A stretch of DNA of 5,374 nucleotides from assembly GCA_945827765.1 (NCBI GenBank), contig CALZPS010000123.1, positions 1-5,374 of the forward strand, in the 5' to 3' direction. The notes under the pieces are model-generated. The model was not told the DNA's origin. It searched no databases and saw nothing but the letters and a program-made list of their open reading frames with translations. The position numbers were made by a program, and so were the translations under genes. This document shows positions 1-5,374 of the stretch, piece by piece. The first letter of the stretch is position 1. The number at the start of each line of letters is the position of its first letter. The stretch is from an uncultured Lachnospiraceae bacterium. GTDB lineage: Bacteria; Bacillota; Clostridia; Lachnospirales; Lachnospiraceae.

Positions 1-210
1 ACCATCTATGTGGTGGGAGGCGGCTCTAATGCGGTGTATTTGAATCAGCTTACGGCAAAATATACCGGGCGCAGAGTATCCGCGGGACCGGGCGAGGCAA
101 CGGCTATCGGTAATATCATGGTGCAGATGCTGGCGGACGGTACATTTGAGAGTCTGCCGCAGGCGAGAACCTGTGTCGGCGAATCATTCGATGTAAAATA
201 TTACGAGTAA
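1..210 (+). CDS. rhaB: Rhamnulokinase, C-terminal fragment (5' end outside window)
   Basis: This is the last 69 residues of a FGGY-family sugar kinase, most likely rhamnulokinase, which phosphorylates L-rhamnulose with ATP to L-rhamnulose 1-phosphate in the cytoplasm. The frame is open from base 1 and ends at TAA 208-210. The visible part carries the C-terminal FGGY nucleotide-binding signature: VVGGGSNAVYLNQLTA at residues 4-19 of the fragment, followed by GRRVSAGPGEATAIGN at about 24-39. RhaB proteins have GGG-x-x-N-x-LNQ and V-x-AGP-x-EA-x-x-x-GN in the same order and spacing. An internal GTG at base 10 is not a start; the homology continues upstream of it. The next gene on the same strand is L-rhamnose isomerase, which makes this kinase's substrate, so the assignment rests on both motif and context. 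Other FGGY kinases (xylulo- or fuculokinase) are less likely given that neighbour. Confidence 0.9.
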   Translation, partial: TIYVVGGGSNAVYLNQLTAKYTGRRVSAGPGEATAIGNIMVQMLADGTFESLPQARTCVGESFDVKYYE

Positions 211-324
211 AATGAGACATGCTGCGGCGGAGTAACCGACAGATGACATGGAGAAGGATGACCGGCTGCAGTGAAAAAAGTGAATCATGCGGCAGAGACC
301 GCTGAAGAATAGGAGGAAATAATA
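211..324 (+). other. rhaB-rhaA intergenic gap, no gene seen
   Basis: These 114 nt separate the two rhamnose genes. The stretch is purine-rich and ends with the rhaA ribosome binding site AGGAGG at 311-316. Tiny reading frames occur, for example an ATG at 212 giving 7 residues, but none has a good ribosome binding site or recognisable product. I see no strong terminator and no clear promoter, so cotranscription of rhaB and rhaA is likely. The gap is long for an operon junction. Confidence 0.5.
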
Positions 325-1578
325 ATGACAAGATATGAATCAGCAAAAGAAATTTATGCAAAGTATGGTGTGGATACCGATGCAGCAATTGAAAAATGTA
401 TGAAGGTTCCGGTATCCCTTCATTGCTGGCAGGGGGACGACGTGATTGGTTTTGACCATGACGGACCGCTGACCGGAGGTATCCAGACGACAGGAAATTA
501 TCCGGGCAAGGCAAGAACACCGGAAGAACTTTTGGCAGATATGGATAAAGCAATCAGCCTGATGCCTGGCGCAAAGAAAATTAACGTACATGCATGCTAT
601 GCAATTTTTGAAGAAGGCGAATTCGTAGACCGTGATAAACTGGAACCGAAACATTTCCAGAAATGGGTAGATTTTGCCAAAGAAAGAGGTATGGGTCTGG
701 ATTTCAACCCGACATTCTTCTCTCATGATAAAGTGAAAGACGGACTGACACTGTCCAGCCCGGATGAAGAGACGAGAAAATTCTGGATTGAGCATGGAAA
801 AGCCTGCATCCGCATTTCTTCCTACTTTGCAGAGCAGACAGGTATCCCGTGCGTTATGAACATCTGGACAGGTGACGGATACAAGGATGTTCCGGCTGAC
901 CGCATGGGCCCGAGAGTACGTTATAAAGAATCCATTGATGCCATTCTTTCCGAGCCATACGACCCAAATATGGTAAAACCGTGTGTAGAATCCAAGGTGT
1001 TTGGTATTGGTGTGGAAGCTTACACAGTAGGTTCCGCTGAGTTCTCATTGAGCTATGCAGCAGCAAATAAAGATAAATGTCTGCCTCTGATGGACAACGG
1101 CCACTATCATCCGACAGAGGTTGTATCCGACAAGATTCCGGCACTTTTGACATTCTTCCCGGAGGTAGCTTTGCATGTGACCAGAGGTATCCGCTGGGAC
1201 AGTGACCACGTACTGATTCTGGATGACGAGACAAAGGAAATCGCGAAGGAAATCGTGCGCTGTGAGAATGGACTTGACCGTGTATACATCGCACTGGATT
1301 ACTTTGATGCGTCTATCAACCGTGTATCTGCATGGGTAACCGGATTCCGCGCAATGCAGCAGGCACTTTTGAATGCACTTTGTACTCCGAACGAGATGCT
1401 CAAAGAGCTGCAGGATACGAACCAGATGACCAAGAAGATGGTGATGATGGAAGAAATCAAAATGCTGCCAATCGGCGATGTGTGGGAAGAGTACTGCAGA
1501 CGCTGCGGCGTATCCGCTACCGGTTGGTTTGAGGAAATTGAAAAATACGAGACAGAAGTATTGTCAAAACGTGCATAA
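325..1578 (+). CDS. rhaA: L-rhamnose isomerase
   Basis: RhaA interconverts L-rhamnose and L-rhamnulose, the first step of the isomerase pathway of rhamnose breakdown in the cytoplasm. The product has 417 residues, very close to the usual length of about 419, so the gene is full length. Recognisable RhaA segments are CWQGDDVIGF (34-43), GGIQTTGNYPGKARTPEEL (51-69), INVHACYA (86-93), DFNPTFFSH (126-134), DNGHYHPTEVVSDKI (257-271), RWDSDHVLILDDETKEI (290-306) and LDYFDASINR (324-333). Family knowledge of this TIM-barrel enzyme points to E231, D257, H260, H284, D292, D294 and D325 as probable divalent-metal ligands; all are present. The ATG at 325 is supported by AGGAGG at 311-316, 8 nt upstream. 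The gene lies downstream of rhaB in the same direction, and a strong terminator starts 11 nt after its stop, so it is the last gene of this transcript. No rhaD or regulator gene is in view. Identification is secure. Confidence 0.97.
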   Translation: MTRYESAKEIYAKYGVDTDAAIEKCMKVPVSLHCWQGDDVIGFDHDGPLTGGIQTTGNYPGKARTPEELLADMDKAISLMPGAKKINVHACYAIFEEGEFVDRDKLEPKHFQKWVDFAKERGMGLDFNPTFFSHDKVKDGLTLSSPDEETRKFWIEHGKACIRISSYFAEQTGIPCVMNIWTGDGYKDVPADRMGPRVRYKESIDAILSEPYDPNMVKPCVESKVFGIGVEAYTVGSAEFSLSYAAANKDKCLPLMDNGHYHPTEVVSDKIPALLTFFPEVALHVTRGIRWDSDHVLILDDETKEIAKEIVRCENGLDRVYIALDYFDASINRVSAWVTGFRAMQQALLNALCTPNEMLKELQDTNQMTKKMVMMEEIKMLPIGDVWEEYCRRCGVSATGWFEEIEKYETEVLSKRA

Positions 1579-1588
1579 ATGATAATAG

Positions 1589-1633
1589 ACCGCATCTGCT
1601 TTCTGATAAAGAGGCAGGTGCGGTTTGTTTTTT
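1589..1633 (+). terminator. Intrinsic terminator of rhaA
   Basis: A GC-rich hairpin starts 11 nt after the rhaA stop. Arm 1589-1599 (ACCGCATCTGC) pairs with 1614-1624 (GCAGGTGCGGT) over 11 bp with one U-G wobble (1595/1618). The loop is 14 nt or shorter, and a T-rich tract at 1624-1633 follows. This is the normal form of a Rho-independent terminator on the + strand. The wobble would be a C-A mismatch in minus-strand RNA and no good T-run follows in that direction, so it favours the rhaA side. Confidence 0.88.
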
Positions 1634-1677
1634 GTCATATAGGATACTTCGTCTCCTATATGATAAAAAACAAACCG
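1621..1677 (+). repeat. 24-bp inverted repeat overlapping the rhaA terminator
   Basis: Arm 1621-1644 is complementary to arm 1654-1677 at all 24 positions, with one G-U pair (1634/1664) and a 9-nt spacer (1645-1653). The inner part is TCATATAGGA / TCCTATATGA; the outer part pairs the terminator's own T-tract (1628-1633) with an A-tract (1665-1670). Bases 1621-1624 belong both to the descending arm of the terminator hairpin and to the ascending arm here, so the two full structures exclude each other. The repeat sits between two convergent genes. It may act as a backup or two-way 3'-end structure, or be the remains of a small inverted-repeat element; the sequence alone does not decide. Confidence 0.85.
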
Positions 1678-1737
1678 GGGGATCGCACTGCGGCGGATTG
1701 GAATTATTTCGGAGGGGGAGCTGAAAGAAGAAAATAT
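1678..1737. other. Rest of convergent intergenic region, no gene seen
   Basis: These 60 nt lie between the inverted repeat and the end of the sensor kinase gene. On the + strand they contain a purine-rich ribosome-binding-like stretch (GGAGGGGGAG, 1712-1721), but no start codon at a useful distance opens a sensible frame. On the minus strand I see no clear terminator directly after the kinase stop. The nearest structure that could end the kinase message is the inverted repeat at 1621-1677. Confidence 0.4.
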
Positions 1738-3102
1738 TTAGTTTCCTGGGAAAATAATATGTAGAAAAAAGATGTCATTTTCTATCTCGTAATTCAAAGC
1801 GCCATGGTAGAGACCAACGATATATTTCATACTTGGTAAACCATAGCCATGCTGTCCCTGATCGGATTTTGTTGTATGCAAAATACCGTCAACAATCCGG
1901 GGATTTCCGGTAAAATAGTTTGTCGTTTCAATTAAAATATGCTCATCCGTGGCTGAAAAGAATAAATCAATTAATCTCTTTTCAGGATCATTGACTTGTC
2001 TGACTGCCTCGATTGCGTTGTCGAGTGCATTTCCCAGAAGGGAATACAGATGTGAAGGAGATAAAAAGGATAACAACATCCCGTCACCGGTGCAGCTAAG
2101 CCGGATATGGCTGCGTTCACATAACAACTGCTTTTCATAGAGTACAACATCTAAAATTTGGTTTCCGGTTTTGATGTTGGAGTCGTAGATTTCAATCGCT
2201 TGTTTGAGCGTAGACAGCTCTTGTTCATCAAGGCGTCCCTCAAGTGCGCAGAGCCGGCGTTTTAAGTCATGACACTTCATGTTAATAGCTTCAATACTTT
2301 CCTTTGTGACTTCATATTGACGTTTTTCCTGAAACAAAAGATGCTCCGTTATCAAAAGATCTTGTGTCAGCTTGTTTTGACGGAGTATTTCTGTTGCCAG
2401 AAATAGAACGAAAGCGGTACAAGTCAAGTTTAAAATTTTGTTCAGAATGGTCAGTTCGGGCGAATGTAGCATGTCCTCATAGACACGGCTGATGCTTCCC
2501 AGAACATTATTCAGCAAAATGATACAAATACAAATCGATACAACTGCAATGGATGAACGGCGATTCTGCTGTAATTTGTATCGTTTAGCAAAAAGAATGG
2601 CAAAGAATGTGAAGAAGACAATGTGATACAGTATAAATATTGTCCAGTTTCCTCCTGCATTTATGAAAGGGAGGAGAAAAATGGTTGTTTTGTCATCTTT
2701 GCCGAAAAAATTGAGAATCAGGGCATAGCTGTCACCGGTAAAATTACTGATTGCAATGGTCATACACCAACACAAAGAATTCTCACAGAAATCTTCCTGA
2801 TAACAGATGCAGACAAGAAACAGTGGATAAAGTACCAGAATAAAATGTGTAATTATCCGTACAACATGAGAGGCAAAAATGGTCTGATAATCGAAAGCAC
2901 TCCAAAGTGAAAGGAAGAAACCAAGGACAAGGCCAAGAAAAAACACAACAAAAAAGCGCAGGGGAAAATATCTGCGTTTTTGATAGTATATTGAGAGCAT
3001 CAGTGTACAAATCGTCCATTTGGTCAGAGAAAAGAAAAAGGAGATGGCACTGATCATGACATTTTCGGGAATCTGATACGCGTCGGCAATTGTTCTTAAC
3101 AT
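1738..3102 (-). CDS. AgrC-like GHKL sensor histidine kinase
   Basis: This is a membrane-bound two-component sensor kinase of 454 residues that should phosphorylate the response regulator encoded just upstream. The N-terminal half (about residues 15-240) holds six or seven hydrophobic segments, near 15-40, 49-68, 80-101, 110-132, 153-173, 184-203 and 220-238, with no large outside domain. A charged, probably coiled-coil linker (about 240-272) leads to the phosphoacceptor H278 in KCHDLKRRL. The GHKL ATPase part has the N box LLGNALDNAIEA (355-366; N358, D361, N362) and the G box HGYGLPSMKYIV (418-429). This layout matches the AgrC/FsrC/ComD type (HPK10), which often senses peptides. The ATG at 3102 is supported by AAGGAGG 9 nt upstream. 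The gene overlaps nothing and ends 60 nt before the inverted repeat. No agrB or agrD partner is in view, so the ligand is unknown; a nutrient or cell-surface signal is also possible. Family is certain, role is not. Confidence 0.93.
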   Translation of the reverse strand: MLRTIADAYQIPENVMISAISFFFSLTKWTICTLMLSIYYQKRRYFPLRFFVVFFLGLVLGFFLSLWSAFDYQTIFASHVVRIITHFILVLYPLFLVCICYQEDFCENSLCWCMTIAISNFTGDSYALILNFFGKDDKTTIFLLPFINAGGNWTIFILYHIVFFTFFAILFAKRYKLQQNRRSSIAVVSICICIILLNNVLGSISRVYEDMLHSPELTILNKILNLTCTAFVLFLATEILRQNKLTQDLLITEHLLFQEKRQYEVTKESIEAINMKCHDLKRRLCALEGRLDEQELSTLKQAIEIYDSNIKTGNQILDVVLYEKQLLCERSHIRLSCTGDGMLLSFLSPSHLYSLLGNALDNAIEAVRQVNDPEKRLIDLFFSATDEHILIETTNYFTGNPRIVDGILHTTKSDQGQHGYGLPSMKYIVGLYHGALNYEIENDIFFLHIIFPGN

Positions 3103-3111
3103 ATTAAAAAA

Positions 3112-3120
3112 CCTCCTTTA
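3112..3120 (-). promoter_or_regulatory. Kinase ribosome binding site overlapping the regulator stop codon
   Basis: On the minus strand the sequence TAAAGGAGG combines the stop codon of the response regulator (3120-3118) with the Shine-Dalgarno site of the kinase. The spacing to the kinase ATG is 9 nt and the gap between the genes is 15 nt. Such an arrangement suggests translational coupling and supports a single transcript for both genes. Confidence 0.85.
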
Positions 3121-3846
3121 TGGCGCGGCGCATCCCCAGATTGTCTGCAAAGAATCGTGGAACGCTTTCTTTTTGTTTCGGGATATACGTAGTATCTGGT
3201 TTTGTCCGGCATACTGCAGCGTAATTTCATCGCCGGAGATGCTTTTGACATAATGCAGATTAACCAGATAACAGTGATTGCATTTACGAAAGAGCGGACT
3301 GTCCAGTTTCTTCTCTACGGCGCTCAAAGTTGTGTGCTGGACATAGTCTCCGTATATAGAGTGAAAAACAGTTTTGTGACCAGATACTTCACAATAGGCA
3401 ATCTCTTCAGGGGAAAGACGGATGCTTCCGCCCTGCCTGAAGTTGAGAACGAGCTGATCTGTTTTCTTTCGCTGTTCCAGTCGTTTGTGTACTCGCATAA
3501 ATTTAAGTGCGAAATCAGGGTAGGACACAGGTTTTACAAGGTAGGCAAAAGCATCGACTTCATATCCGTCCACCGCATACTGTGCCAGACTGGTGACAAA
3601 GAGTAAAAGAACCTGCTTGTCGAGCTCGCGCAGACGGTGCGCGGCGTCCATTCCATTCAAATAAGGCATGGAAATGTCCATAAAAATCACGTCGTACTCT
3701 GCTGTGTAATTTTCTAAAAAGGAAATTGCTTCACGGAAGATGGTTATTTGAGAGTGCGTATGATTATCAAGGAAAAAGCGCTGCAGGTAGTTCTGCAATG
3801 ATTTTGCATGTAATTCATTATCTTCAACAATGGCAATATTTGTCAT
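3118..3846 (-). CDS. LytTR-family response regulator
   Basis: This 242-residue cytoplasmic response regulator is the partner of the downstream GHKL kinase. The receiver domain (about 1-120) has the acidic pocket E8-D9 in IAIVEDNE, the phosphoacceptor D57 in IFMDISMP, the switch T85 and K105 in AYLVKPV. A linker leads to a LytTR DNA-binding domain (about 131-235) with FRKCNHCYLVN (186-196) and ISRNKKKAF (221-229), the two stretches that contact DNA in AgrA. LytTR proteins bind direct repeats about 21-22 bp apart, usually upstream of promoters. Start choice: the frame is open to a GTG at 3903, but ATG 3846 gives the standard receiver N-terminus MTNIAIVED and has GGGAG 10 nt upstream, while ATG 3870 and GTG 3903 have no good ribosome site. 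Compared with AgrA, the position of the DNA-contacting His is Asn190, and Cys189 and Cys192 form a CxxC. Target genes are unknown; the divergent transporter is the obvious candidate. Confidence 0.94.
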   Translation of the reverse strand: MTNIAIVEDNELHAKSLQNYLQRFFLDNHTHSQITIFREAISFLENYTAEYDVIFMDISMPYLNGMDAAHRLRELDKQVLLLFVTSLAQYAVDGYEVDAFAYLVKPVSYPDFALKFMRVHKRLEQRKKTDQLVLNFRQGGSIRLSPEEIAYCEVSGHKTVFHSIYGDYVQHTTLSAVEKKLDSPLFRKCNHCYLVNLHYVKSISGDEITLQYAGQNQILRISRNKKKAFHDSLQTIWGCAAP

Positions 3847-3856
3847 GTTATCATAT

Positions 3857-3861
3857 CTCCC
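3857..3861 (-). promoter_or_regulatory. Ribosome binding site that fixes the response regulator start
   Basis: GGGAG on the minus strand (3861-3857), extended to GGGAGA, lies 10 nt before the ATG at 3846. The two upstream in-frame starts (ATG 3870, GTG 3903) lack a comparable site, so 3846 is preferred. Confidence 0.7.
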
Positions 3862-3869
3862 GTTCTTCA

Positions 3870-3902
3870 TGTCGGCAGGCAGCACGCTGTTCTCTGCCGG
3901 CA
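3870..3902 (-). other. Hairpin in the leader of the two-component operon
   Basis: Arms 3870-3878 and 3894-3902 (core CGGCAG / CTGCCG) form a 9-bp stem around a 15-nt loop, with one pair (3872/3900) that is G-U in + RNA and A-C in minus RNA. If the operon starts at the candidate promoter near 3918-3946, this hairpin lies in the 5' leader, about 9 nt before the ribosome binding site. Read on the + strand it is followed by a T-rich stretch (3904-3917) and resembles a weak terminator. Confidence 0.45.
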
Positions 3903-3917
3903 CGTTTTCTTTGTTTT

Positions 3918-3946
3918 ATAATACTGTAAATTTGGAAAAGAAACAA
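3918..3946 (-). promoter_or_regulatory. Candidate sigma-A promoter of the two-component operon
   Basis: On the minus strand, TTGTTT (3946-3941) and TATTAT (3923-3918) are separated by 17 nt, the ideal spacing for a vegetative promoter. The -10 is a good match and the -35 matches mainly in TTG. It would give a leader of about 65 nt before ATG 3846. The same bases include a perfect TATAAT on the + strand (3917-3922), but I found no -35 for that direction. Confidence 0.4.
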
Positions 3947-4135
3947 TCCGGATTTTGTCGTGATGAATAAAATATTTGCATTTTGTTAATAAAAATCTTC
4001 TGTGTGATTCTTTAAAGATGCAAGTTATGTCATTTTAAACTACCACTTATTCCGTATCGGTAGAAGAAATCAGGTGTAAAGATTAAAATGAAAAAAATTA
4101 TATGATATGTAGACAAATGAAGAGGAGGAGATGAA
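3947..4135. other. AT-rich divergent intergenic region, possible control region of the transporter
   Basis: This is most of the space between the response regulator and the transporter (start codons 3846 and 4136). It is very AT-rich. It contains a 5-bp inverted repeat CTACC (4040-4044) / GGTAG (4059-4063) whose interior holds CCG-TAT-CGG (4052-4060). Only very short frames occur, such as an 8-codon ATG frame at 3963 without a ribosome site. No tRNA, riboswitch or clear LytTR direct repeat with 21-22 bp spacing could be recognised by eye. Confidence 0.5.
4084..4106 (+). promoter_or_regulatory. Candidate -10 elements of the transporter promoter
   Basis: TAAAAT (4084-4089) and TATGAT (4101-4106) each match the -10 consensus at five of six positions and lie 47 and 30 nt before the transporter ATG. 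Neither has a TTGACA-like hexamer at 16-18 nt upstream. A weak -35 fits a promoter that needs an activator, possibly the adjacent response regulator, but this is inference. Confidence 0.25.
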
Positions 4136-5374
4136 ATGAGTTTTTTTGAAAAACTGAAGGCTGGTGTGAAAGCAAGCTTAAATAGCAGCCAGCGAGATGG
4201 CGTACAGTACCGTACTGCCAGCCTGGCGGAGATAATCTGCGGTATGGCACATAATGGTATGGCGATGTGTTTTTTCATGATTGCGATGCGTGCCAGTTAT
4301 ATTGGAACAGAGGGGTATGCAATCCCGGTTACAATTGCGGGCATGATACTGACCTTTACTAAAGCGTTTGACGGCGTTACAGATGCGATTGCAGCCGCTA
4401 TTTTTGAACGTTTTCCTGCTACAAAGTATGGTAAGATCAGAGTGCTTATGTTTATTGGCTGGATCATAGAATCCCTGGCTGTTTTGATTCTTTACAATTG
4501 GGCGGCGGGAAAATTCACCGGACTGTTGGGTATGATTGTATTTACGACAGCACATGTTACATATACACTGGGATATACCCTGGCGGTTATTAGCGCCGGC
4601 ACATCGGCGACGGTACTCACAAATGACCCCGTTCAGCGTCCGATGATGGCGTTTGTGGATATGGCGTTTTCTTATGGAACACCGATTATTTTGAATTTTA
4701 TCTTGAGCTTTTTCATTCTGCCGAAGTACGACAACCAGTGGAATGTGCCGATGCTTCGCGAGACCAGTTATTTGTTTGTGGGAATTTCATTTGTTTTGAT
4801 GCTGCTTGTATTCTTTGGTATCCGTAAAGTTGATACAAAGGAGATGTTTGAAGTGCTGGGAGATGACAAAGAGGAAAAGGTGAAATTCAGGGATATGTGG
4901 AACGTGCTGAAAAATAACCGTGCTGTGCAATTGTATATTGTGACACTGGCATCGGATAAGTTTGCACAGTCCGTTGCCTCTGAGGCAGTTGTAACTACAA
5001 TGCTTGCCGGTATTCTGATTGGCAGTTATAAGGTGACGTCGATTATCAGTGGGGCGACGAGCGCAATTGGTTTGATTTGTGCATTTTCCGGCGGGATTTT
5101 TATTGCGAAGGTTGGTGTGAAAAAAGCTACGAGTCTCTGGTCGTGGATTAGCATTGTTTTCTCTGTTGTCGTGGTTGTATTCCTTATCATTCTCGGTCCA
5201 TACGGAATGAGACAAATCGGGGTATTTGGCAGTGTCCCTATGATAATTTATCTGGTGTTGATGATTGCACTTACTGTGACAAAAATGATTCTCTCTACTG
5301 CTGCGAGTGCGATGCGGGGAGATGTAATAGACTATGAGTTGGAGCGTTCCGGAAGATATATGCCGGCGGTTGTT
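4136..5374 (+). CDS. GPH-family (MelB-like) sugar:cation symporter, 3' end outside window
   Basis: This frame is open for 413 codons to the window edge; family members have about 450-500 residues, so only the C-terminal end is missing. It is a polytopic membrane protein of the glycoside-pentoside-hexuronide symporter family (major facilitator fold). Hydrophobic segments lie near residues 30-52, 63-78, 103-121, 129-160, 175-195, 212-229, 265-297, 300-325, 334-354 and 365-388. Family marks are KAFDGVTDA (76-84), where D79 and D83 match the cation-site aspartates of MelB helix II; the cytoplasmic loop ATKYGKIR (95-102); TNDPVQRP (162-169); and near the C-terminus RGDVIDYELERSGR (394-407). The ATG at 4136 has AGGAGG at 4123-4128, 7 nt upstream; the ATG at 4131 hits a stop after two codons. 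The substrate is unknown. Nearby rhamnose genes suggest rhamnose or a rhamnose-containing glycoside, but they are on a separate transcript. It is divergent from the two-component operon. Confidence 0.92.
   Translation, partial: MSFFEKLKAGVKASLNSSQRDGVQYRTASLAEIICGMAHNGMAMCFFMIAMRASYIGTEGYAIPVTIAGMILTFTKAFDGVTDAIAAAIFERFPATKYGKIRVLMFIGWIIESLAVLILYNWAAGKFTGLLGMIVFTTAHVTYTLGYTLAVISAGTSATVLTNDPVQRPMMAFVDMAFSYGTPIILNFILSFFILPKYDNQWNVPMLRETSYLFVGISFVLMLLVFFGIRKVDTKEMFEVLGDDKEEKVKFRDMWNVLKNNRAVQLYIVTLASDKFAQSVASEAVVTTMLAGILIGSYKVTSIISGATSAIGLICAFSGGIFIAKVGVKKATSLWSWISIVFSVVVVVFLIILGPYGMRQIGVFGSVPMIIYLVLMIALTVTKMILSTAASAMRGDVIDYELERSGRYMPAVV

Noticed and set aside
241..306. Short + strand frame of about 20 codons between rhaB and rhaA
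   Set aside because: No ribosome site at a suitable distance and no hydrophobic, charged or repeated pattern to suggest a real product.
854..1294. 146-codon minus strand frame inside rhaA
   Set aside because: It is antisense to well conserved RhaA coding sequence and the translation has no recognisable features.
1579..1764. 61-codon + strand frame directly after the rhaA stop
   Set aside because: It overlaps the rhaA stop region, runs through the terminator and the inverted repeat, has no ribosome binding site and shows no family resemblance.
3202..3606. 134-codon + strand frame opposite the response regulator
   Set aside because: It lies wholly antisense to a clear LytTR regulator gene and shows no protein motif; it is a shadow frame.
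3963..3989. 8-codon frame (MNKIFAFC) as a possible signal peptide for the AgrC-like kinase
   Set aside because: It has no ribosome binding site, is much shorter than AgrD-type precursors, and no AgrB-like processing protein is nearby.
3904..4040. LytTR-type direct repeats in the divergent region
   Set aside because: GTT-centred partial matches exist near 3985 and 4024, but they are 39 nt apart and each misses two consensus positions; no pair with 21-22 bp spacing was found.
4155..4175. Catabolite-response (cre-like) element at the start of the symporter gene
   Set aside because: The stretch resembles TGAAAGC...GCTT but lacks the central CG and misses several conserved positions of the cre consensus.
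4787..5215. 142-codon minus strand frame, with others at 4030-4278 and 4178-4555
   Set aside because: They are antisense to the GPH symporter, whose frame stays open for 413 codons with clear family motifs.

Overview
The window looks like chromosomal DNA of a low-to-moderate GC Gram-positive anaerobe of the class Clostridia, probably a gut Lachnospiraceae-type bacterium. This is an inference from strong AGGAGG-type ribosome binding sites, the GHKL/LytTR two-component pair, and bacterial L-rhamnose genes next to a GPH-family sugar symporter. No rRNA, tRNA, CRISPR array or insertion sequence was seen.

Layout. Positions 1-210 (+) hold the C-terminal end of rhamnulokinase (rhaB). A 114-nt gap without a credible gene follows, then a complete L-rhamnose isomerase gene (rhaA, 325-1578, +). 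After rhaA come an intrinsic terminator (1589-1633) and, overlapping it, a 24-bp near-perfect inverted repeat (1621-1677). On the minus strand, convergent with rhaA, lies a two-gene operon: a LytTR response regulator (3118-3846) followed 15 nt later by an AgrC-like GHKL sensor histidine kinase (1738-3102). Divergent from the regulator, and running off the right edge, is a GPH/MelB-type sugar:cation symporter gene (4136 to the end, +, 413 codons present).

How the parts may work together. RhaA converts L-rhamnose to L-rhamnulose and RhaB phosphorylates it; the aldolase and the dedicated rhamnose regulator are not in the window. The symporter probably imports a sugar or glycoside. Its place directly opposite the two-component operon suggests, but does not prove, that the response regulator controls it. 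No agrB/agrD-like peptide gene was found beside the kinase, so the signal it senses is unknown.

The genes belong to known families. The more unusual items are the nested hairpins after rhaA, whose only imperfect pairs are G-U wobbles in the rhaA-strand RNA; a CxxC in the DNA-contact loop of the response regulator; and a symporter that keeps the helix II cation-site aspartates but lacks acidic residues where MelB has Asp19 and Asp124. I do not see convincing evidence of a wholly new system.
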